Source of the DNA: Pseudomonas sp. NBRC 111124
GTDB taxonomy: Bacteria > Pseudomonadota > Gammaproteobacteria > Pseudomonadales > Pseudomonadaceae
Reading direction: 5' to 3'
Assembly (NCBI RefSeq): GCF_001320245.1
Contig: NZ_BCBA01000048.1
Coordinates: forward strand, 1-64,000
Length of the DNA stretch: 64,000 nt
Shown here: positions 31,559-42,832 of the stretch, piece after piece
Position numbering within the stretch: position 1 is the first letter of the stretch
How the letters are laid out: each line of letters opens with the position of its first letter
The notes under the pieces: generated by a model
The model's database searches: none
What the model was told of the DNA's origin: nothing
The model's input: the letters and a program-made list of their open reading frames with translations, nothing else
Position numbers and translations under genes: made by a program

Positions 31559-34396
31559 ATGGCATTGAAATCCCCCGCGTTTCGTAGAAAGTTTCCGTTG
31601 CTGGTAACCGGCGGTCTGCTGGCCATGCAACCTCTGGCCACCTCCTATGTAGTGGCTGCCGAGCAGTTCGACTGCCAAGTGTCCGCCTCCGGTGGTTGGG
31701 ACTGCAAGCCCAAGACCCCAGCCAACAACCTGCCCCCGCGCCCGGTGCATGAAGGGGCCGCGCTTACTTCCGGCACCGAAGCCGAGCCGGCCGAGGCCCA
31801 AAGCGCCGACAAGCCGATGCTGGTCACCGAGGCCAAAGGCCGTGGCCTGAAGTCGCGTAGCGAAGACTACAGCCACCTTGACTGGGTTCCACGCGAGAAG
31901 CTCACTGCCGCCCAGCTGGCCGAAACCGGCCCGTACTGCGGTGGCGCGTACATCGAGCCTACCCGCCCAGGCATGGCCGACGCCACGCCGAAGGACGAGT
32001 CGCCGACCTACATCAACGCCAAGGTATCCAAGTACCAGCAGGAGCAGCAGATCGCTACCCTCGCCGGTGACGTGGTCATGCGCCAGGGCAGCATGCAGGC
32101 CGAAGCCGACGAGGCCAACCTGTATCAGGCCGAGAACCGTGGCGAGCTCAAGGGCAACGTCAAGATCCGCGACAATGGCTCGCTGGTTGTCGGCGACCAG
32201 GCGCAGATCCAGCTCGACACCGGCGAAGCCCAGGTCGACAACGCCGAATACGTGATGCACAAGTCGCACATCCGCGGCAACGCCCTGTACGCCAAGCGTG
32301 GCGAAAACGCCATCATCCGTCTCAAGGACGGCACGTACACCACCTGCGAACCGGGCAGCAACGCCTGGCAGCTGAAGGGCAACAACATCACCCTGAACCC
32401 GGCGACCGGTTTCGGTACCGCGACCAACGTCACCCTGCGGGTCAAAGATTTCCCGGTGCTCTACACACCGTACATCTACTTCCCGATCGACGATCGTCGC
32501 CAGTCCGGCTTCCTGCCGCCATCGTTCAGCAGCACCAGCGACACCGGCTTCATGCTGGTCACGCCTTACTACTTCAACCTGGCGCCCAACTATGACGCCA
32601 CGTTGTACCCGCGCTACATGACCAAGCGCGGCCTGCTGATGGAAGGCGAGTTCCGCTACCTGACCAAGTCCAGCGAAGGGCAGTTCGGCGGCGGCTACCT
32701 CAGCGACGAGAGCGACGACCGCAAGCTGCAGACGGATTACAAGAAAGAACGCTGGATGATCAACTGGCAGCACAAAGGTGGCTTGGATGAGCGCCTGATG
32801 ACTGAAGTTGATTACACCGACATCAGCGATCCGTTCTACTTCCAGGACCTGGAAACCGACCAGATCGGCGTCAAGAGCCGGGACGTGGTCAACCAGCAAG
32901 GTGCCCTGACCTGGCGTGGTGACACCTACACCGCCCGCCTGAATGCGCAAGCGTACGAGATGGCGACCCTGTCGCAGATCACCCCGTACGACAAGCTGCC
33001 GCAGATTACCCTCAACGGTACCTTGCCATTCCAACCTGGTGGCTTGAACCTCGGCTACGAGACCGAAGCCGTCCGCTTTGATCGTGATCTGAAAAATGAT
33101 CTTGTATTCGATAAAGACGGAAATCCGGACACCACAGCGGGTTCTGTTCTGGACGCCAATGGGAATGTGATCGGGGGCCGTCGACTCGATGACAACATCT
33201 TCGGCGTCGCGCGCGCCAACGGTACCCGCCTGAACGTCGCACCGTCGATCAGCCTGCCGATGAACGCCAGTTATGGCTTCATCACGCCGAAGCTGAAGTA
33301 CATGTACACCCATTATGATTTAGACCTGGATGGCAAGGGCAAAACTGACGTTGCCAACAGCAACGATGCCACCCGCGACCTGTTCGGCGACTTCAAGAGC
33401 AATCAGAACCGCGACATCCCGATTCTCAGCGTAGATAGCGGGCTCTACTTCGACCGCAATACCTCGTTGTTCGGCACCAATTACCGCCAGACCCTTGAAC
33501 CGCGCATGTACTACCTCTACGTTCCTTACAAGGATCAGGTGGACATCCCGCTGTTCGACACGGGTGAAACACTGTTCAGCTACGACTCGCTGTTCCGCGA
33601 CAACCGCTTCTCCGGCACCGATCGTATCGGCGACGAGAACAAGCTGTCGCTGGGCGTGACCACCCGCTGGATCGAGGAAAACGGCTTCGAGCGCCAGAAC
33701 TTCAGCATCGGTCAGGCTTACTACTTCAAGGACCGCAAGGTCCAGCTGCCAGGCATCGACTACCGTACCCGCAAGGACTCGCAGTCGGATGTATCGCCGT
33801 ACGCGTTGCTGTACAACTACTACTTCAACCGCGACTGGCGCTTCAATTCGGACTTCAACTGGGACCCGGACAGCCGCAGCACCCGTTCGGGCAGCGCGAT
33901 GTTCCACTACCAGCCTGAAGACAATCCGAACAAGATCGTCAACTTCGGCTATCGCTACCGTAACGACACCATCGCTTACGACTCCACTACCGGTACCTGG
34001 AAAGTGGGCGGCGGCGACTATGGCACACCGGGTACCGACACCTTCATCAAGGATTACTACAAGATCCAGCAGCATGACTTCTCGGTCATCTGGCCGATCG
34101 TACCGCAATGGAGCGTGATCGCCCGCTGGCAGCATGACTACAACCGCAACCGTACCCTGGAAGCCATGGGCGGTTTCGAATATGACAACTGCTGCTGGAA
34201 GCTGCGCCTGATCAACCGTTACTGGATCGACTCTGACGACTTCAGCCAGGCGACACCGCAAAACGAAAAAGGCGACCACGGCATCTTCCTGCAAATCGTC
34301 CTGAAAGGCCTCGGCGGCGTAGTGGGCAACAAGGTGGAATCGTTCCTCGACCAAGGCATTCAAGGTTACCGTACACGTGAAGACCAAGCTTATTGA
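31559..34396 (+). CDS. lptD: LPS-assembly outer-membrane protein LptD
   Basis: A 945-residue beta-barrel that inserts LPS into the outer leaflet. The signal peptide is at about 1-33. Early Cys residues ([12 protein letters not shown]) and the late pair DNCCW fit the disulfide pattern of LptD. The OstA/LptA-like periplasmic jellyroll lies at about 155-270 and the barrel fills the rest. Two loop segments carry Asp-rich calcium-loop-like motifs: D518-K-D520-G-N-P-D524, and D587 to D597 in [11 protein letters not shown]. The start at 31559 was chosen because the signal peptide begins there. It overlaps surA by 20 bases. Confidence 0.95.
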   Translation: MALKSPAFRRKFPLLVTGGLLAMQPLATSYVVAAEQFDCQVSASGGWDCKPKTPANNLPPRPVHEGAALTSGTEAEPAEAQSADKPMLVTEAKGRGLKSRSEDYSHLDWVPREKLTAAQLAETGPYCGGAYIEPTRPGMADATPKDESPTYINAKVSKYQQEQQIATLAGDVVMRQGSMQAEADEANLYQAENRGELKGNVKIRDNGSLVVGDQAQIQLDTGEAQVDNAEYVMHKSHIRGNALYAKRGENAIIRLKDGTYTTCEPGSNAWQLKGNNITLNPATGFGTATNVTLRVKDFPVLYTPYIYFPIDDRRQSGFLPPSFSSTSDTGFMLVTPYYFNLAPNYDATLYPRYMTKRGLLMEGEFRYLTKSSEGQFGGGYLSDESDDRKLQTDYKKERWMINWQHKGGLDERLMTEVDYTDISDPFYFQDLETDQIGVKSRDVVNQQGALTWRGDTYTARLNAQAYEMATLSQITPYDKLPQITLNGTLPFQPGGLNLGYETEAVRFDRDLKNDLVFDKDGNPDTTAGSVLDANGNVIGGRRLDDNIFGVARANGTRLNVAPSISLPMNASYGFITPKLKYMYTHYDLDLDGKGKTDVANSNDATRDLFGDFKSNQNRDIPILSVDSGLYFDRNTSLFGTNYRQTLEPRMYYLYVPYKDQVDIPLFDTGETLFSYDSLFRDNRFSGTDRIGDENKLSLGVTTRWIEENGFERQNFSIGQAYYFKDRKVQLPGIDYRTRKDSQSDVSPYALLYNYYFNRDWRFNSDFNWDPDSRSTRSGSAMFHYQPEDNPNKIVNFGYRYRNDTIAYDSTTGTWKVGGGDYGTPGTDTFIKDYYKIQQHDFSVIWPIVPQWSVIARWQHDYNRNRTLEAMGGFEYDNCCWKLRLINRYWIDSDDFSQATPQNEKGDHGIFLQIVLKGLGGVVGNKVESFLDQGIQGYRTREDQAY

Positions 34397-35696
34397 TCGA
34401 CTGCGCCCGGTGTTGCTGGGCGCTGCATTGCTGAGTGGCGCGGTGCATGCCGCGGTACAACCCATCGACCGCGTGGTGGCCATCGTCGACAACGACGTGG
34501 TCATGCAGAGCCAACTGGACCAGCGCGTCCACGAGGTACAGCAGACCATCGCCAAGCGCGGCGGCGGCGTACCGTCGACCGGCGCACTGGAGCAGCAGGT
34601 ACTGGAACGCCTGATCGTCGAGAACCTGCAGCTGCAGATCGGCGAGCGGTCGGGCATTCGCATCACCGACGAAGAGCTGAACCAGGCCATCGGCACCATT
34701 GCCCAGCGCAATGGGATGTCGCTGGAGCAGTTCCGTGCTGCCCTCGCCCATGACGGCCTGTCGTTCGACGACGCCCGTGAGCAGGTCAAACGCGAGATGA
34801 TCATCAGCCGCGTGCGTCAGCGCCGCGTTGCCGAGCGCATCCAGGTTTCCGAGCAGGAAGTAAAGAACTTCCTCGCCTCGGACATGGGCAAGATGCAGAT
34901 GTCGGAAGAGTATCGCCTGGCCAACATCCTCATCCCGACCCCGGAAGCCGCCAACTCGGACGACATCCAGAAAGCTGCGCGCAAGGTCGGCGAGCTGTAC
35001 CAGCAACTGCGTCAGGGCGCCGACTTCGGCCAGGTGGCGATTGCCAACTCGGCCAGCGAAAACGCCCTTGAGGGCGGTGAGATGGGCTGGCGTAAAGCTG
35101 CCCAGCTGCCACCGGACTTCGCCAAAATGCTCAGCAGCATGGCGGTCGGCGACATCACCCAGCCAATCCGCATCCCCAACGGTTTCATCCTCCTCAAGCT
35201 CGAGGAGAAGCGCGGTGGCGGGGAAAACGTGCTGCGTGACGAAGTGCATGTCCGCCACATCCTGATCAAGCCGAGCGAGATCCGCAGCGAGGCCGCTACC
35301 AAGCAGCTGGCCGAGCGCCTGTACGAGCGCATCCAGAACGGCGAAGACTTCGGCGAGCTGGCGAAGAGCTTCTCGGAAGACCCGGGCTCCGCGCTCAACG
35401 GCGGCGACCTCAACTGGGTCGACCCGAACAGCCTGGTACCCGAGTTCCGCGAGCAGATGGCCAGCGCCCAGCAAGGCGTGGTGACCAAACCGTTCAAGAC
35501 CCAATACGGCTGGCACGTGCTGGAAGTGCTGGGCCGCCGCGCGACCGACAGCACCGAACAGGCGCGCGAGCAACAGGCCATGAACGTGCTGCGTAACCGC
35601 AAGTACGACGAAGAGCTGCAGACCTGGCTGCGCCAGATCCGCGACGAAGCCTACGTTGAAATCAAGCTGCCTGGCGCCGACCAGGCCGCACAGTGA
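34377..35696 (+). CDS. surA: Periplasmic chaperone / peptidyl-prolyl isomerase SurA
   Basis: A 439-residue chaperone for outer-membrane proteins. The signal peptide is at about 1-25 (cut near VHA-AV), the SurA_N chaperone domain at about 30-150, and two parvulin domains lie at about 180-275 and 290-385. The start codon is GTG at 34377, inside the end of lptD. Its main known client is LptD, so the overlap fits joint production. The stop overlaps the GTG of pdxA. Confidence 0.95.
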   Translation: MKTKLIDRLRPVLLGAALLSGAVHAAVQPIDRVVAIVDNDVVMQSQLDQRVHEVQQTIAKRGGGVPSTGALEQQVLERLIVENLQLQIGERSGIRITDEELNQAIGTIAQRNGMSLEQFRAALAHDGLSFDDAREQVKREMIISRVRQRRVAERIQVSEQEVKNFLASDMGKMQMSEEYRLANILIPTPEAANSDDIQKAARKVGELYQQLRQGADFGQVAIANSASENALEGGEMGWRKAAQLPPDFAKMLSSMAVGDITQPIRIPNGFILLKLEEKRGGGENVLRDEVHVRHILIKPSEIRSEAATKQLAERLYERIQNGEDFGELAKSFSEDPGSALNGGDLNWVDPNSLVPEFREQMASAQQGVVTKPFKTQYGWHVLEVLGRRATDSTEQAREQQAMNVLRNRKYDEELQTWLRQIRDEAYVEIKLPGADQAAQ

Positions 35697-36682
35697 AGCC
35701 CCTGCGCTTCGCCGTCACCCCCGGCGAACCAGCCGGCATAGGCCCCGACCTGTGCCTGCTGCTCGCCGCCGACGCCCAACCCCACCCCCTGATTGCCATC
35801 ACCAGCCGTGACCTGCTCGCCGAGCGGGCCACGCAGCTGGGGCTGGCCGTCAGCCTGCTGCCGGTAATGCCAGGCCAATGGCCCGACCAGCCCGCACCCG
35901 CTGGCAGCCTGTACGTGTGGGATACCCCCTTGGCGGCGCCCGTGGTGGCAGGCCAGCTGGACAAAGCCAACGCGTCGTTCGTCCTGGAGACGCTGACCCG
36001 TGCCGGCCAAGGTTGCCTTGACGGGCAATTCGCCGGGATGATCACCGCACCGGTGCACAAGGGCGTGATCAACGAAAGCGGTATCGCCTTCTCCGGCCAT
36101 ACCGAGTTCCTTGCCGACCTGACCCACACCGCCCAAGTCGTGATGATGCTGGCCACTCGTGGCTTGCGTGTAGCCTTGGTGACCACGCACCTCCCGCTGC
36201 GGGATATTGCCGACGCCATCACTGCCGAGCGCGTGGAACGGGTCACCCGCATCCTGCACGCCGATATGCGCGACAAGTTCGGCATTGCCAACCCGCGCAT
36301 CCTGGTCTGCGGCCTCAACCCGCATGCCGGGGAAGGCGGCCATCTTGGCCGCGAAGAAATCGACATCATCGAGCCGACGCTGGCCCGCCTGCGCACCGAA
36401 GGCATGGACCTGCGCGGCCCGCTGCCGGCCGATACCCTGTTTACCCCCAAATATCTGGAGCACTGCGACGCGGTGCTGGCGATGTACCATGACCAAGGCC
36501 TGCCCGTACTCAAGTACAAAGGCTTTGGCGCTGCCGTCAACGTGACCCTGGGCCTGCCGATCATCCGCACATCGGTTGACCATGGCACCGCCCTGGACCT
36601 GGCCGGCAGCGGCAAGGTCGACACCGGCAGCCTGCGCGTCGCCCTGGAAACCGCCTACCAGATGGCCGAGAACCGACCATGA
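35693..36682 (+). CDS. pdxA: 4-hydroxythreonine-4-phosphate dehydrogenase
   Basis: A 329-residue NAD-dependent enzyme of pyridoxal-phosphate synthesis. Family motifs are [12 protein letters not shown] (about 9-20), [14 protein letters not shown] (about 119-132, with a metal-binding His) and [13 protein letters not shown] (about 206-218). The start is GTG at 35693, overlapping the surA stop by four bases. It also overlaps rsmA by four bases, so the run is translationally coupled. Confidence 0.95.
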   Translation: MKPLRFAVTPGEPAGIGPDLCLLLAADAQPHPLIAITSRDLLAERATQLGLAVSLLPVMPGQWPDQPAPAGSLYVWDTPLAAPVVAGQLDKANASFVLETLTRAGQGCLDGQFAGMITAPVHKGVINESGIAFSGHTEFLADLTHTAQVVMMLATRGLRVALVTTHLPLRDIADAITAERVERVTRILHADMRDKFGIANPRILVCGLNPHAGEGGHLGREEIDIIEPTLARLRTEGMDLRGPLPADTLFTPKYLEHCDAVLAMYHDQGLPVLKYKGFGAAVNVTLGLPIIRTSVDHGTALDLAGSGKVDTGSLRVALETAYQMAENRP

Positions 36683-37479
36683 ACGAGCAATACCAACACC
36701 GGGCGCGCAAGCGCTTCGGCCAGAACTTCCTGCACGATGCGGGCATCATCGACCGCATCTTGCGCGCCATCAACGCCAAGCCCGGCGAACACCTGCTGGA
36801 AATCGGCCCGGGCCAGGGCGCCCTGACCGAAGGCCTGCTGGGCAGTGGCGCCCAGCTGGACGTGGTGGAGCTGGACAAGGACCTGGTGCCGATCCTGCAG
36901 CACAAGTTTGCCGGCCGCGGCAATTTTCGCCTGCATCAAGGCGATGCCCTGAAGTTCGACTTCAACCAGCTGGGCGTACCGCCGCGCAGCCTGAAAGTGG
37001 TAGGCAACCTGCCCTACAACATCTCCACCCCGCTGATCTTCCACCTGCTCAGCCACGCCGGGCTGATCCGTGACATGCACTTCATGCTGCAGAAAGAAGT
37101 GGTCGAGCGCATGGCAGCCGGCCCAGGCGGTGGTGATTGGGGTCGCCTGTCGATCATGGTGCAGTACCACTGTCGTGTGGAGCACCTGTTCAACGTTGGC
37201 CCGGGCGCGTTCAACCCGCCGCCGAAGGTCGACTCGGCGATCGTGCGCCTGGTGCCGCACGAAGTGCTGCCGCACCCAGCCAAGGATGCACGGCTGCTGG
37301 AGCACGTCGTGCGCGAAGCGTTCAACCAGCGTCGCAAGACCCTGCGCAACACCATGAAGGGCCTGCTCGACAGCACCGCCATCGAGGCCGCTGGCGTGGA
37401 TGGCAGCCTGCGCCCTGAGCAGCTGGACCTTGCGGCGTTCGTGCGCCTGGCTGATCAGCTGGCAGACCAGCAAGCCTGA
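36679..37479 (+). CDS. rsmA: 16S rRNA (adenine1518/1519-N6)-dimethyltransferase
   Basis: A 266-residue methyltransferase (KsgA) that dimethylates two adjacent adenines near the 3' end of 16S rRNA. The SAM-binding [12 protein letters not shown] lies near 43-54 and the catalytic NLPYNISTP near 112-120. It overlaps pdxA by four bases and is followed by a REP-like hairpin. Confidence 0.96.
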   Translation: MNEQYQHRARKRFGQNFLHDAGIIDRILRAINAKPGEHLLEIGPGQGALTEGLLGSGAQLDVVELDKDLVPILQHKFAGRGNFRLHQGDALKFDFNQLGVPPRSLKVVGNLPYNISTPLIFHLLSHAGLIRDMHFMLQKEVVERMAAGPGGGDWGRLSIMVQYHCRVEHLFNVGPGAFNPPPKVDSAIVRLVPHEVLPHPAKDARLLEHVVREAFNQRRKTLRNTMKGLLDSTAIEAAGVDGSLRPEQLDLAAFVRLADQLADQQA

Positions 37480-37487
37480 TTTCGCCA

Positions 37488-37529
37488 GTACTGGCCTCCT
37501 CGCGGGTAAAGCCGCGAAGAGGCCGGTAC
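37488..37529. repeat. Single REP-like hairpin between rsmA and apaG
   Basis: An 18-bp stem (37488-37505 against 37512-37529) with one mismatch and one G-T pair and a six-base loop carries the GGCCTCcTCGCGGGTAAAG core typical of P. putida REPs. It follows the rsmA stop by eight bases and may also dampen transcription into apaG. Confidence 0.75.
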
Positions 37530-37621
37530 AGGCAACAAACTCCCACGCCCCTCACCGCTAGCCCTTCCCCCCGCCAATGGCCTAGACTGCATTATTGCGT
37601 CAGCTCGCCCAAGGCCCTTGC

Positions 37622-38002
37622 ATGTCCGACCCTCGTTATCAGATCGACGTCAGCGTCGTGACCCGTTACCTCAAAGACCAATCCGACCCCGAAAGCAGTC
37701 GCTTCGCCTTCGCCTACACCATCACCGTGCAAAATAACGGCTCGGTCAAAGCCAAGCTGCTGTCTCGGCACTGGCTGATCACCAACGGTGACGGCGAAGT
37801 CGAGGAAGTACGTGGCGCCGGCGTCGTCGGCCAGCAGCCGACCATCGAGCCCGGTCAGAGCCATACCTATAGCAGTGGCGCGGTGATCAGCACGCGCGTC
37901 GGCACCATGCAGGGCAGCTATGAGATGTTCGCCGAAGACGGCAAGCGCTTCGAAGCCGACATCGCGCCCTTTCGCCTAGCGGTCCCTGGGGCGCTGCACT
38001 GA
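37622..38002 (+). CDS. apaG: Co2+/Mg2+ efflux-associated protein ApaG
   Basis: A 126-residue ApaG-domain protein with an Ig-like fold. Motifs are [10 protein letters not shown] (about 36-45) and the Gly-rich loop [15 protein letters not shown] (about 66-80). The biochemical role is unclear; it is linked genetically to divalent-cation resistance. The start at 37622 was chosen over an upstream in-frame codon by family length. The stop overlaps the apaH ATG by one base (TGATG). Confidence 0.93.
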   Translation: MSDPRYQIDVSVVTRYLKDQSDPESSRFAFAYTITVQNNGSVKAKLLSRHWLITNGDGEVEEVRGAGVVGQQPTIEPGQSHTYSSGAVISTRVGTMQGSYEMFAEDGKRFEADIAPFRLAVPGALH

Positions 38003-38841
38003 TGGCCACCTACGCTGTCGGCGATCTGCAAGGCTGCCTGCAACCGCTCAAATGCCTGCTCGCCCGGGTCAACTTCAACCCGGCGGCCGACCGCCTGTGG
38101 CTGGTTGGCGACCTGGTCAACCGCGGCCCAGAGTCGCTGGAAACCCTGCGTTACCTCTATTCGATCCGCCAGTCGCTGGTGTGCGTACTGGGCAACCATG
38201 ACCTGCACCTGTTGGCCGCCTGGCACAACGTCGAGCGCCTGAAGAAAAGCGATACCCTGCGCGAAATCATCGAGGCGCCGGATGCCGACCAGCTGCTCGA
38301 CTGGCTGCGTCAGCAGAAACTGCTGCATTACGACGAGCCCCGCGGCATCGCCTTGGTGCATGCCGGCATCCCGCCGCAGTGGACCCTCGGCCAGGCGCTG
38401 CAACTGGCAGCAGAAGTCGAGCAAGTGCTGCGCGATGACACCCGCCTGCAACTGTACCTGGACGGCATGTACGGCAACGAGCCGAACAAGTGGAGCAAGA
38501 GCCTCACCGGTGTCGAGCGGCTGCGGGTCATCACCAACTACCTCACGCGCATGCGTTTCTGCACGGCGGCAGGCAAGCTCGACCTCAAGAGCAAGGAAGG
38601 CTTGGACACTGCGCCCAAGGGCTACAAGCCCTGGTACGCGCACAAGGACCGTCGCTCGCGCCACGTGAAGATCATTTTCGGCCACTGGGCCGCCCTCCAG
38701 GGCCAGGTTGACGAGCCCGGCATCATTGCCCTCGACACTGGCTGCGTGTGGGGTGGCGCCATGACCCTCTACAACGTCGACACCGGCGAATACCACCGCT
38801 GCGACTGTGCCGACGACGGCAACTTACGCCAGCCCGCCTGA
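38002..38841 (+). CDS. apaH: Symmetrical bis(5'-nucleosyl)-tetraphosphatase
   Basis: A 279-residue metallophosphatase that splits Ap4A to two ADP and also removes Np4 caps from RNA. The phosphoesterase motifs are GDLQGC (residues 7-12), [10 protein letters not shown] (about 35-44) and GNHDLHLLA (about 64-72). It is translated directly from the apaG stop. Confidence 0.95.
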   Translation: MATYAVGDLQGCLQPLKCLLARVNFNPAADRLWLVGDLVNRGPESLETLRYLYSIRQSLVCVLGNHDLHLLAAWHNVERLKKSDTLREIIEAPDADQLLDWLRQQKLLHYDEPRGIALVHAGIPPQWTLGQALQLAAEVEQVLRDDTRLQLYLDGMYGNEPNKWSKSLTGVERLRVITNYLTRMRFCTAAGKLDLKSKEGLDTAPKGYKPWYAHKDRRSRHVKIIFGHWAALQGQVDEPGIIALDTGCVWGGAMTLYNVDTGEYHRCDCADDGNLRQPA

Positions 38842-38882
38842 ACGCCTACACTTATCGATCACCCCTGAAGGAAGCTGTATCC

Positions 38883-39212
38883 ATGAGCGAATTCAAGCGC
38901 ATCCCTCCCGAGCAGGCCCTGGCCCTGCGCGCGCAAGGTGCGGTAGTCGTCGACATTCGCGACTCGCAAGCCTTTGCCGCCGGCCACATCACCGGCGCCC
39001 AGCATCTGGATAACCATTCGGTTGCCGAGTTCATCCGCAATGCCGACCTGGATGCCCCGACCCTGGTGGTCTGCTACCACGGCAATTCCAGCCAGAGCGC
39101 AGCCGCCTACCTGGTCGGCCAGGGCTTCTCCGACGTCTACAGCGTCGATGGCGGCTTCGAACTGTGGCGCAACACCTACCCGGCCGAGACCGCCCAAGGC
39201 ACTGCCGAATAA
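38883..39212 (+). CDS. glpE: Thiosulfate sulfurtransferase GlpE
   Basis: A 109-residue single-domain rhodanese. The active-site loop is C64-Y-H-G-N-S, followed by SQSAAAYL as in GlpE. It moves sulfur from thiosulfate to cyanide or other thiophilic acceptors in the cytoplasm. The start at 38883 follows GGAAG; the longer in-frame ORF overlaps apaH. It is the last gene of the run that begins at lptD. Confidence 0.93.
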   Translation: MSEFKRIPPEQALALRAQGAVVVDIRDSQAFAAGHITGAQHLDNHSVAEFIRNADLDAPTLVVCYHGNSSQSAAAYLVGQGFSDVYSVDGGFELWRNTYPAETAQGTAE

Positions 39213-39231
39213 TTTTTTCATTTTTACTGCA

Positions 39232-39250
39232 GCCCGCGCCCCACGCGGGC
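39232..39250 (+). terminator. Hairpin after glpE
   Basis: GCCCGCG, a five-base loop, CGCGGGC lies 20 bases after the glpE stop. There is no T-run after it on the plus strand, so it is only a candidate. The rest of 39213-39495 holds no gene. Confidence 0.35.
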
Positions 39251-39300
39251 TTGCAGCCCACCTGACGAACGGTCGTTCGCAACTTCTCCACCGCTCGCCC

Positions 39301-39330
39301 TTGACCTTGCGGATAACCAACTATTCTTAA
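39301..39330 (+). promoter_or_regulatory. Candidate sigma-S-type promoter of prkA
   Basis: TTGACC (39301-39306) and CTATTCTTAA (39321-39330) resemble a -35 and an extended sigma-S -10 (consensus near CTAxACTTAA). The spacing is 15 to TATTCT. The prkA-yeaH-spoVR cluster is sigma-S controlled in enterobacteria, which fits. A leader of about 160 bases follows before prkA. Confidence 0.45.
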
Positions 39331-39495
39331 GCGCAGGCCATCCAAAAAAAGGGGAGAGCCGGTACACCGGCGTGCGGGTCATCGGTAGCGTTTCAGGGTG
39401 TTCTGGGGGGTATACAGCAATCGGCGAACCCGGTTGCATGCCAGCATCAGCTGACTGATCCGGCGTCGTCTCCACGTATCGAGCGAGGTGACGTC

Positions 39496-41418
39496 ATGAG
39501 TATTTTTAGCCACTTCCAAAACCGCTTCGAGTCTACGCGCCAGGAAGAACTTTCGCTGCAGGAGTACCTCGAGCTGTGCAAAGAGGATCGCAGTGCCTAC
39601 GCATCAGCGGCTGAACGGCTGTTGCTGGCCATCGGTGAGCCAGAACTGATCGACACCTCCAGCAACTCCAGGCTGTCGCGAATATTCTCCAACAAGGTTA
39701 TTCGCCGGTATCCGGCCTTTGCCGACTTCCATGGCATGGAAGAGTGCATCGACCAGATCGTTTCGTACTTCCGCCACGCCGCCCAAGGCCTGGAAGAGAA
39801 GAAACAGATCCTCTACCTGCTGGGCCCGGTAGGCGGCGGCAAGTCGTCGCTGGCCGAGAAACTCAAGCAGCTGATGGAGAAGGTGCCCTTCTACGCAATC
39901 AAGGGCTCACCGGTATTCGAGTCCCCCCTGGGCTTGTTCAATGCCACCGAAGACGGGGCCATTCTCGAGGAAGAGTACGGTATCTCTCGGCGCTACCTGA
40001 ACACCATCATGTCGCCATGGGCCACCAAGCGCCTGCAGGAATTCGGCGGCGACATCAGTAAATTCAGGGTCGTCAAACTCTACCCTTCGATCCTTAACCA
40101 GATTGCCATCGCCAAGACCGAACCAGGCGACGAAAACAACCAGGACATCTCGGCCCTGGTCGGCAAGGTGGATATCCGCAAGCTTGAGGAATTCCCGCAG
40201 AACGACGCCGACGCCTACAGCTATTCGGGCGCACTGTGCCGGGCCAACCAGGGCCTGATGGAATTCGTGGAAATGTTTAAGGCGCCGATCAAGGTCCTGC
40301 ACCCCTTGCTCACCGCCACCCAGGAAGGCAACTACAACAGTACCGAAGGCCTCGGGGCGATCCCCTACACCGGCATCCTGCTGGCCCACTCCAACGAATC
40401 GGAATGGCACACCTTCCGCAACAACAAGAACAACGAGGCGTTCATCGACCGGATCTACATCGTCAAGGTGCCGTACTGCCTGCGCGTCAGCGATGAGATC
40501 AAGATCTACGACAAGCTGCTGATCAACAGTTCGCTGGCCAAAGCCCATTGCGCGCCCGACACGCTGAAGATGCTCGCTCAGTTCACCGTACTCTCGCGCC
40601 TGAAAGAGCCGGAGAACTCCAACATCTACTCGAAGATGCGCGTCTACGACGGTGAAAATCTCAAAGATACCGACCCGAAAGCCAAGTCTATCCAGGAGTA
40701 CCGCGACTCGGCGGGTGTTGACGAAGGCATGAACGGCCTGTCGACTCGCTTCGCGTTCAAGATCCTTTCCAAAGTCTTCAACTTCGACCCGCACGAGATC
40801 GCCGCCAACCCGGTGCACCTGCTGTATGTGCTGGAACAGCAGATCGAACAGGAACAGTTCCCGGCCGAGGTGCGCGAGCGTTACCTACGCTACCTGAAGG
40901 AATACCTGGCACCGCGCTACATCGAGTTCATCGGCAAGGAGATCCAGACGGCTTACCTGGAGTCCTACAGCGAATACGGCCAGAACATCTTCGACCGGTA
41001 TGTGCTGTACGCCGACTTCTGGATCCAGGACCAGGAATACCGCGACCCGGAAACCGGCGAGATCCTCAACCGCATCGCCCTCAACGAGGAGCTGGAGAAG
41101 ATCGAGAAACCGGCCGGCATCAGCAATCCGAAAGACTTCCGCAACGAGATCGTCAACTTCGTGCTGCGTGCCCGCGCCAACAACAATGGCAAGAACCCGA
41201 GCTGGCTCAGCTACGAGAAGCTGCGGGTGGTGATCGAGAAGAAAATGTTCTCCAACACCGAAGACCTGCTGCCGGTCATCAGCTTCAACGCCAAGGCCAG
41301 CAAGGAAGATCAACAGAAGCACAACGACTTCGTCACGCGGATGGTGGAGCGTGGCTACACCGACAAACAGGTGCGCCTGCTGTCGGAATGGTACCTGCGG
41401 GTCAGGAAATCGCAATAA
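39496..41418 (+). CDS. prkA: PrkA family serine protein kinase (YeaG)
   Basis: A 640-residue protein with an AAA-like PrkA N-terminal domain (Walker A GPVGGGKS at residues 110-117) and a C-terminal kinase-like domain at about 380-640. The family is tied to stationary phase, nitrogen starvation and stress. Its genes travel with yeaH and spoVR, as here, and the three are believed to act together, though the substrate is unknown. Full length and intact. Confidence 0.93.
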   Translation: MSIFSHFQNRFESTRQEELSLQEYLELCKEDRSAYASAAERLLLAIGEPELIDTSSNSRLSRIFSNKVIRRYPAFADFHGMEECIDQIVSYFRHAAQGLEEKKQILYLLGPVGGGKSSLAEKLKQLMEKVPFYAIKGSPVFESPLGLFNATEDGAILEEEYGISRRYLNTIMSPWATKRLQEFGGDISKFRVVKLYPSILNQIAIAKTEPGDENNQDISALVGKVDIRKLEEFPQNDADAYSYSGALCRANQGLMEFVEMFKAPIKVLHPLLTATQEGNYNSTEGLGAIPYTGILLAHSNESEWHTFRNNKNNEAFIDRIYIVKVPYCLRVSDEIKIYDKLLINSSLAKAHCAPDTLKMLAQFTVLSRLKEPENSNIYSKMRVYDGENLKDTDPKAKSIQEYRDSAGVDEGMNGLSTRFAFKILSKVFNFDPHEIAANPVHLLYVLEQQIEQEQFPAEVRERYLRYLKEYLAPRYIEFIGKEIQTAYLESYSEYGQNIFDRYVLYADFWIQDQEYRDPETGEILNRIALNEELEKIEKPAGISNPKDFRNEIVNFVLRARANNNGKNPSWLSYEKLRVVIEKKMFSNTEDLLPVISFNAKASKEDQQKHNDFVTRMVERGYTDKQVRLLSEWYLRVRKSQ

Positions 41419-41545
41419 AGCGGCAAGCTACAAGCCGCATGCTTCACGCTGCCCAGCGCCGGGCCCAAGCCCGGCGCCGTAGCTTGCAGCAGCGGTGGCT
41501 GCTCGTTCCCGCAGCCTGAAGCTTGTGGCTTGCAGCTGCTCCCCA
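41419..41545. repeat. Structured intergenic repeat between prkA and yeaH
   Basis: The 142-base gap holds a perfect 9-bp hairpin (GCGCCGGGC, CCAA loop, GCCCGGCGC at 41456-41477). Imperfect inverted arms rich in GCAAGCTACAAGC / GCTTGTGGCTTGC motifs flank it (about 41418-41451 and 41511-41540). Such AAGCTxCAAGC arrays are common between Pseudomonas genes. The structure could alter the ratio of prkA to yeaH transcripts. Confidence 0.6.
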
Positions 41546-41560
41546 GCTACCGGAGGTACC

Positions 41561-42832
41561 ATGAGCTACGTTATCGACCGACGCCTGAACGGCAAGAACA
41601 AGAGCACGGTCAACCGCCAGCGCTTTCTGCGGCGTTACCGTGACCACATCAAGAAGGCCGTCGAAGAGGCGGTCAGCCGCCGCTCCATCATGGACATGGA
41701 GCACGGCGAGCAGATCAGCATTCCGGGACGGGACATCGACGAGCCGGTGCTGCACCACGGTCGTGGCGGCAAGCAGACCATCGTGCACCCGGGCAACAAG
41801 GAATTCACCGCTGGCGAACATATCGCAAGGCCCCAGGGTGGCGGCGGGGGTAGTGGCCGCGGCAAGGCCGGCAATTCCGGCGAGGGCATGGACGAGTTCG
41901 TCTTTCAGATCACCCAGGAAGAGTTTCTCGAGTTCATGTTCGAAGATCTCGAACTGCCCAACCTGGTCAAACGCCACCTCACCGGTGCCGACACCTTCAA
42001 GACCGTACGCGCCGGGATCGCCAACGAAGGCAACCCCTCGCGCATCAACATCGTGCGCACCCTGCGCTCGGCCCATGCCCGACGTATTGCCCTGACCGGC
42101 AGTAGCCGTGCGCTGCTGCGCGAGGCCCAGAAGGAACTCGACCGGCTGAAAGTCGAGGAACCGGACAACTTCAGCGACATCCAGGAAGTCGAGCTGGAAA
42201 TCGAGCGGCTCAAGGCGCGCATCAACCGCCTGCCCTTCCTCGACACCTTCGACCTCAAGTACAACCTGCTGGTCAAGCAGCCCAACCCCAGTTCCAAGGC
42301 GGTGATGTTCTGCCTGATGGACGTGTCTGGCTCGATGACCCAGGCCACCAAGGACATCGCCAAACGCTTCTTCATACTGTTGTACCTGTTCCTCAAGCGG
42401 AATTACGACCGCATCGAGGTGGTGTTCATCCGACACCACACCAGCGCCCGCGAAGTCGACGAGGAAGAGTTCTTCTACTCCCGGGAAACTGGCGGCACCA
42501 TCGTCTCCAGCGCACTGAAGATGATGCAGGAGATCATGGCCGAACGTTACCCGGCCGCCGACTGGAACATCTATGCCGCACAGGCCTCCGACGGCGACAA
42601 CTGGAACGACGACTCGCCGATTTGCCGCGAGATCCTGTCCAAGCAGATCATGCCCCATGTGCAGTACTACACTTACGTTGAGATCACCCCACGTGAGCAC
42701 CAGGCGTTGTGGTACGAGTACGAACGCATCGGCGAGGCCTTCCCCGACACGTTCGCTCAGCAGCAGTTGGTCTCGGCCGGCGATATCTACCCGGTCTTCC
42801 GTGAACTCTTCCAGCGCAGGTTAGCCACATGA
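41561..42832 (+). CDS. yeaH: YeaH/YhbH family protein (UPF0229) with VWA-like domain
   Basis: A 423-residue protein. The N-terminal part is basic ([20 protein letters not shown]), with a Gly-rich stretch near 92-105. A VWA-type domain from about 245 has the MIDAS motif D254-V-S-G-S258. The role is unknown but it is genetically linked with PrkA and SpoVR. The start at 41561 follows GGAGG; its stop overlaps spoVR by four bases. Confidence 0.92.
   Translation: MSYVIDRRLNGKNKSTVNRQRFLRRYRDHIKKAVEEAVSRRSIMDMEHGEQISIPGRDIDEPVLHHGRGGKQTIVHPGNKEFTAGEHIARPQGGGGGSGRGKAGNSGEGMDEFVFQITQEEFLEFMFEDLELPNLVKRHLTGADTFKTVRAGIANEGNPSRINIVRTLRSAHARRIALTGSSRALLREAQKELDRLKVEEPDNFSDIQEVELEIERLKARINRLPFLDTFDLKYNLLVKQPNPSSKAVMFCLMDVSGSMTQATKDIAKRFFILLYLFLKRNYDRIEVVFIRHHTSAREVDEEEFFYSRETGGTIVSSALKMMQEIMAERYPAADWNIYAAQASDGDNWNDDSPICREILSKQIMPHVQYYTYVEITPREHQALWYEYERIGEAFPDTFAQQQLVSAGDIYPVFRELFQRRLAT

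Noticed and set aside
41419-41545. CRISPR-like array between prkA and yeaH
   Set aside because: The repeats are few, imperfect, inverted rather than direct and without regular spacers; they fit a Pseudomonas intergenic repeat.
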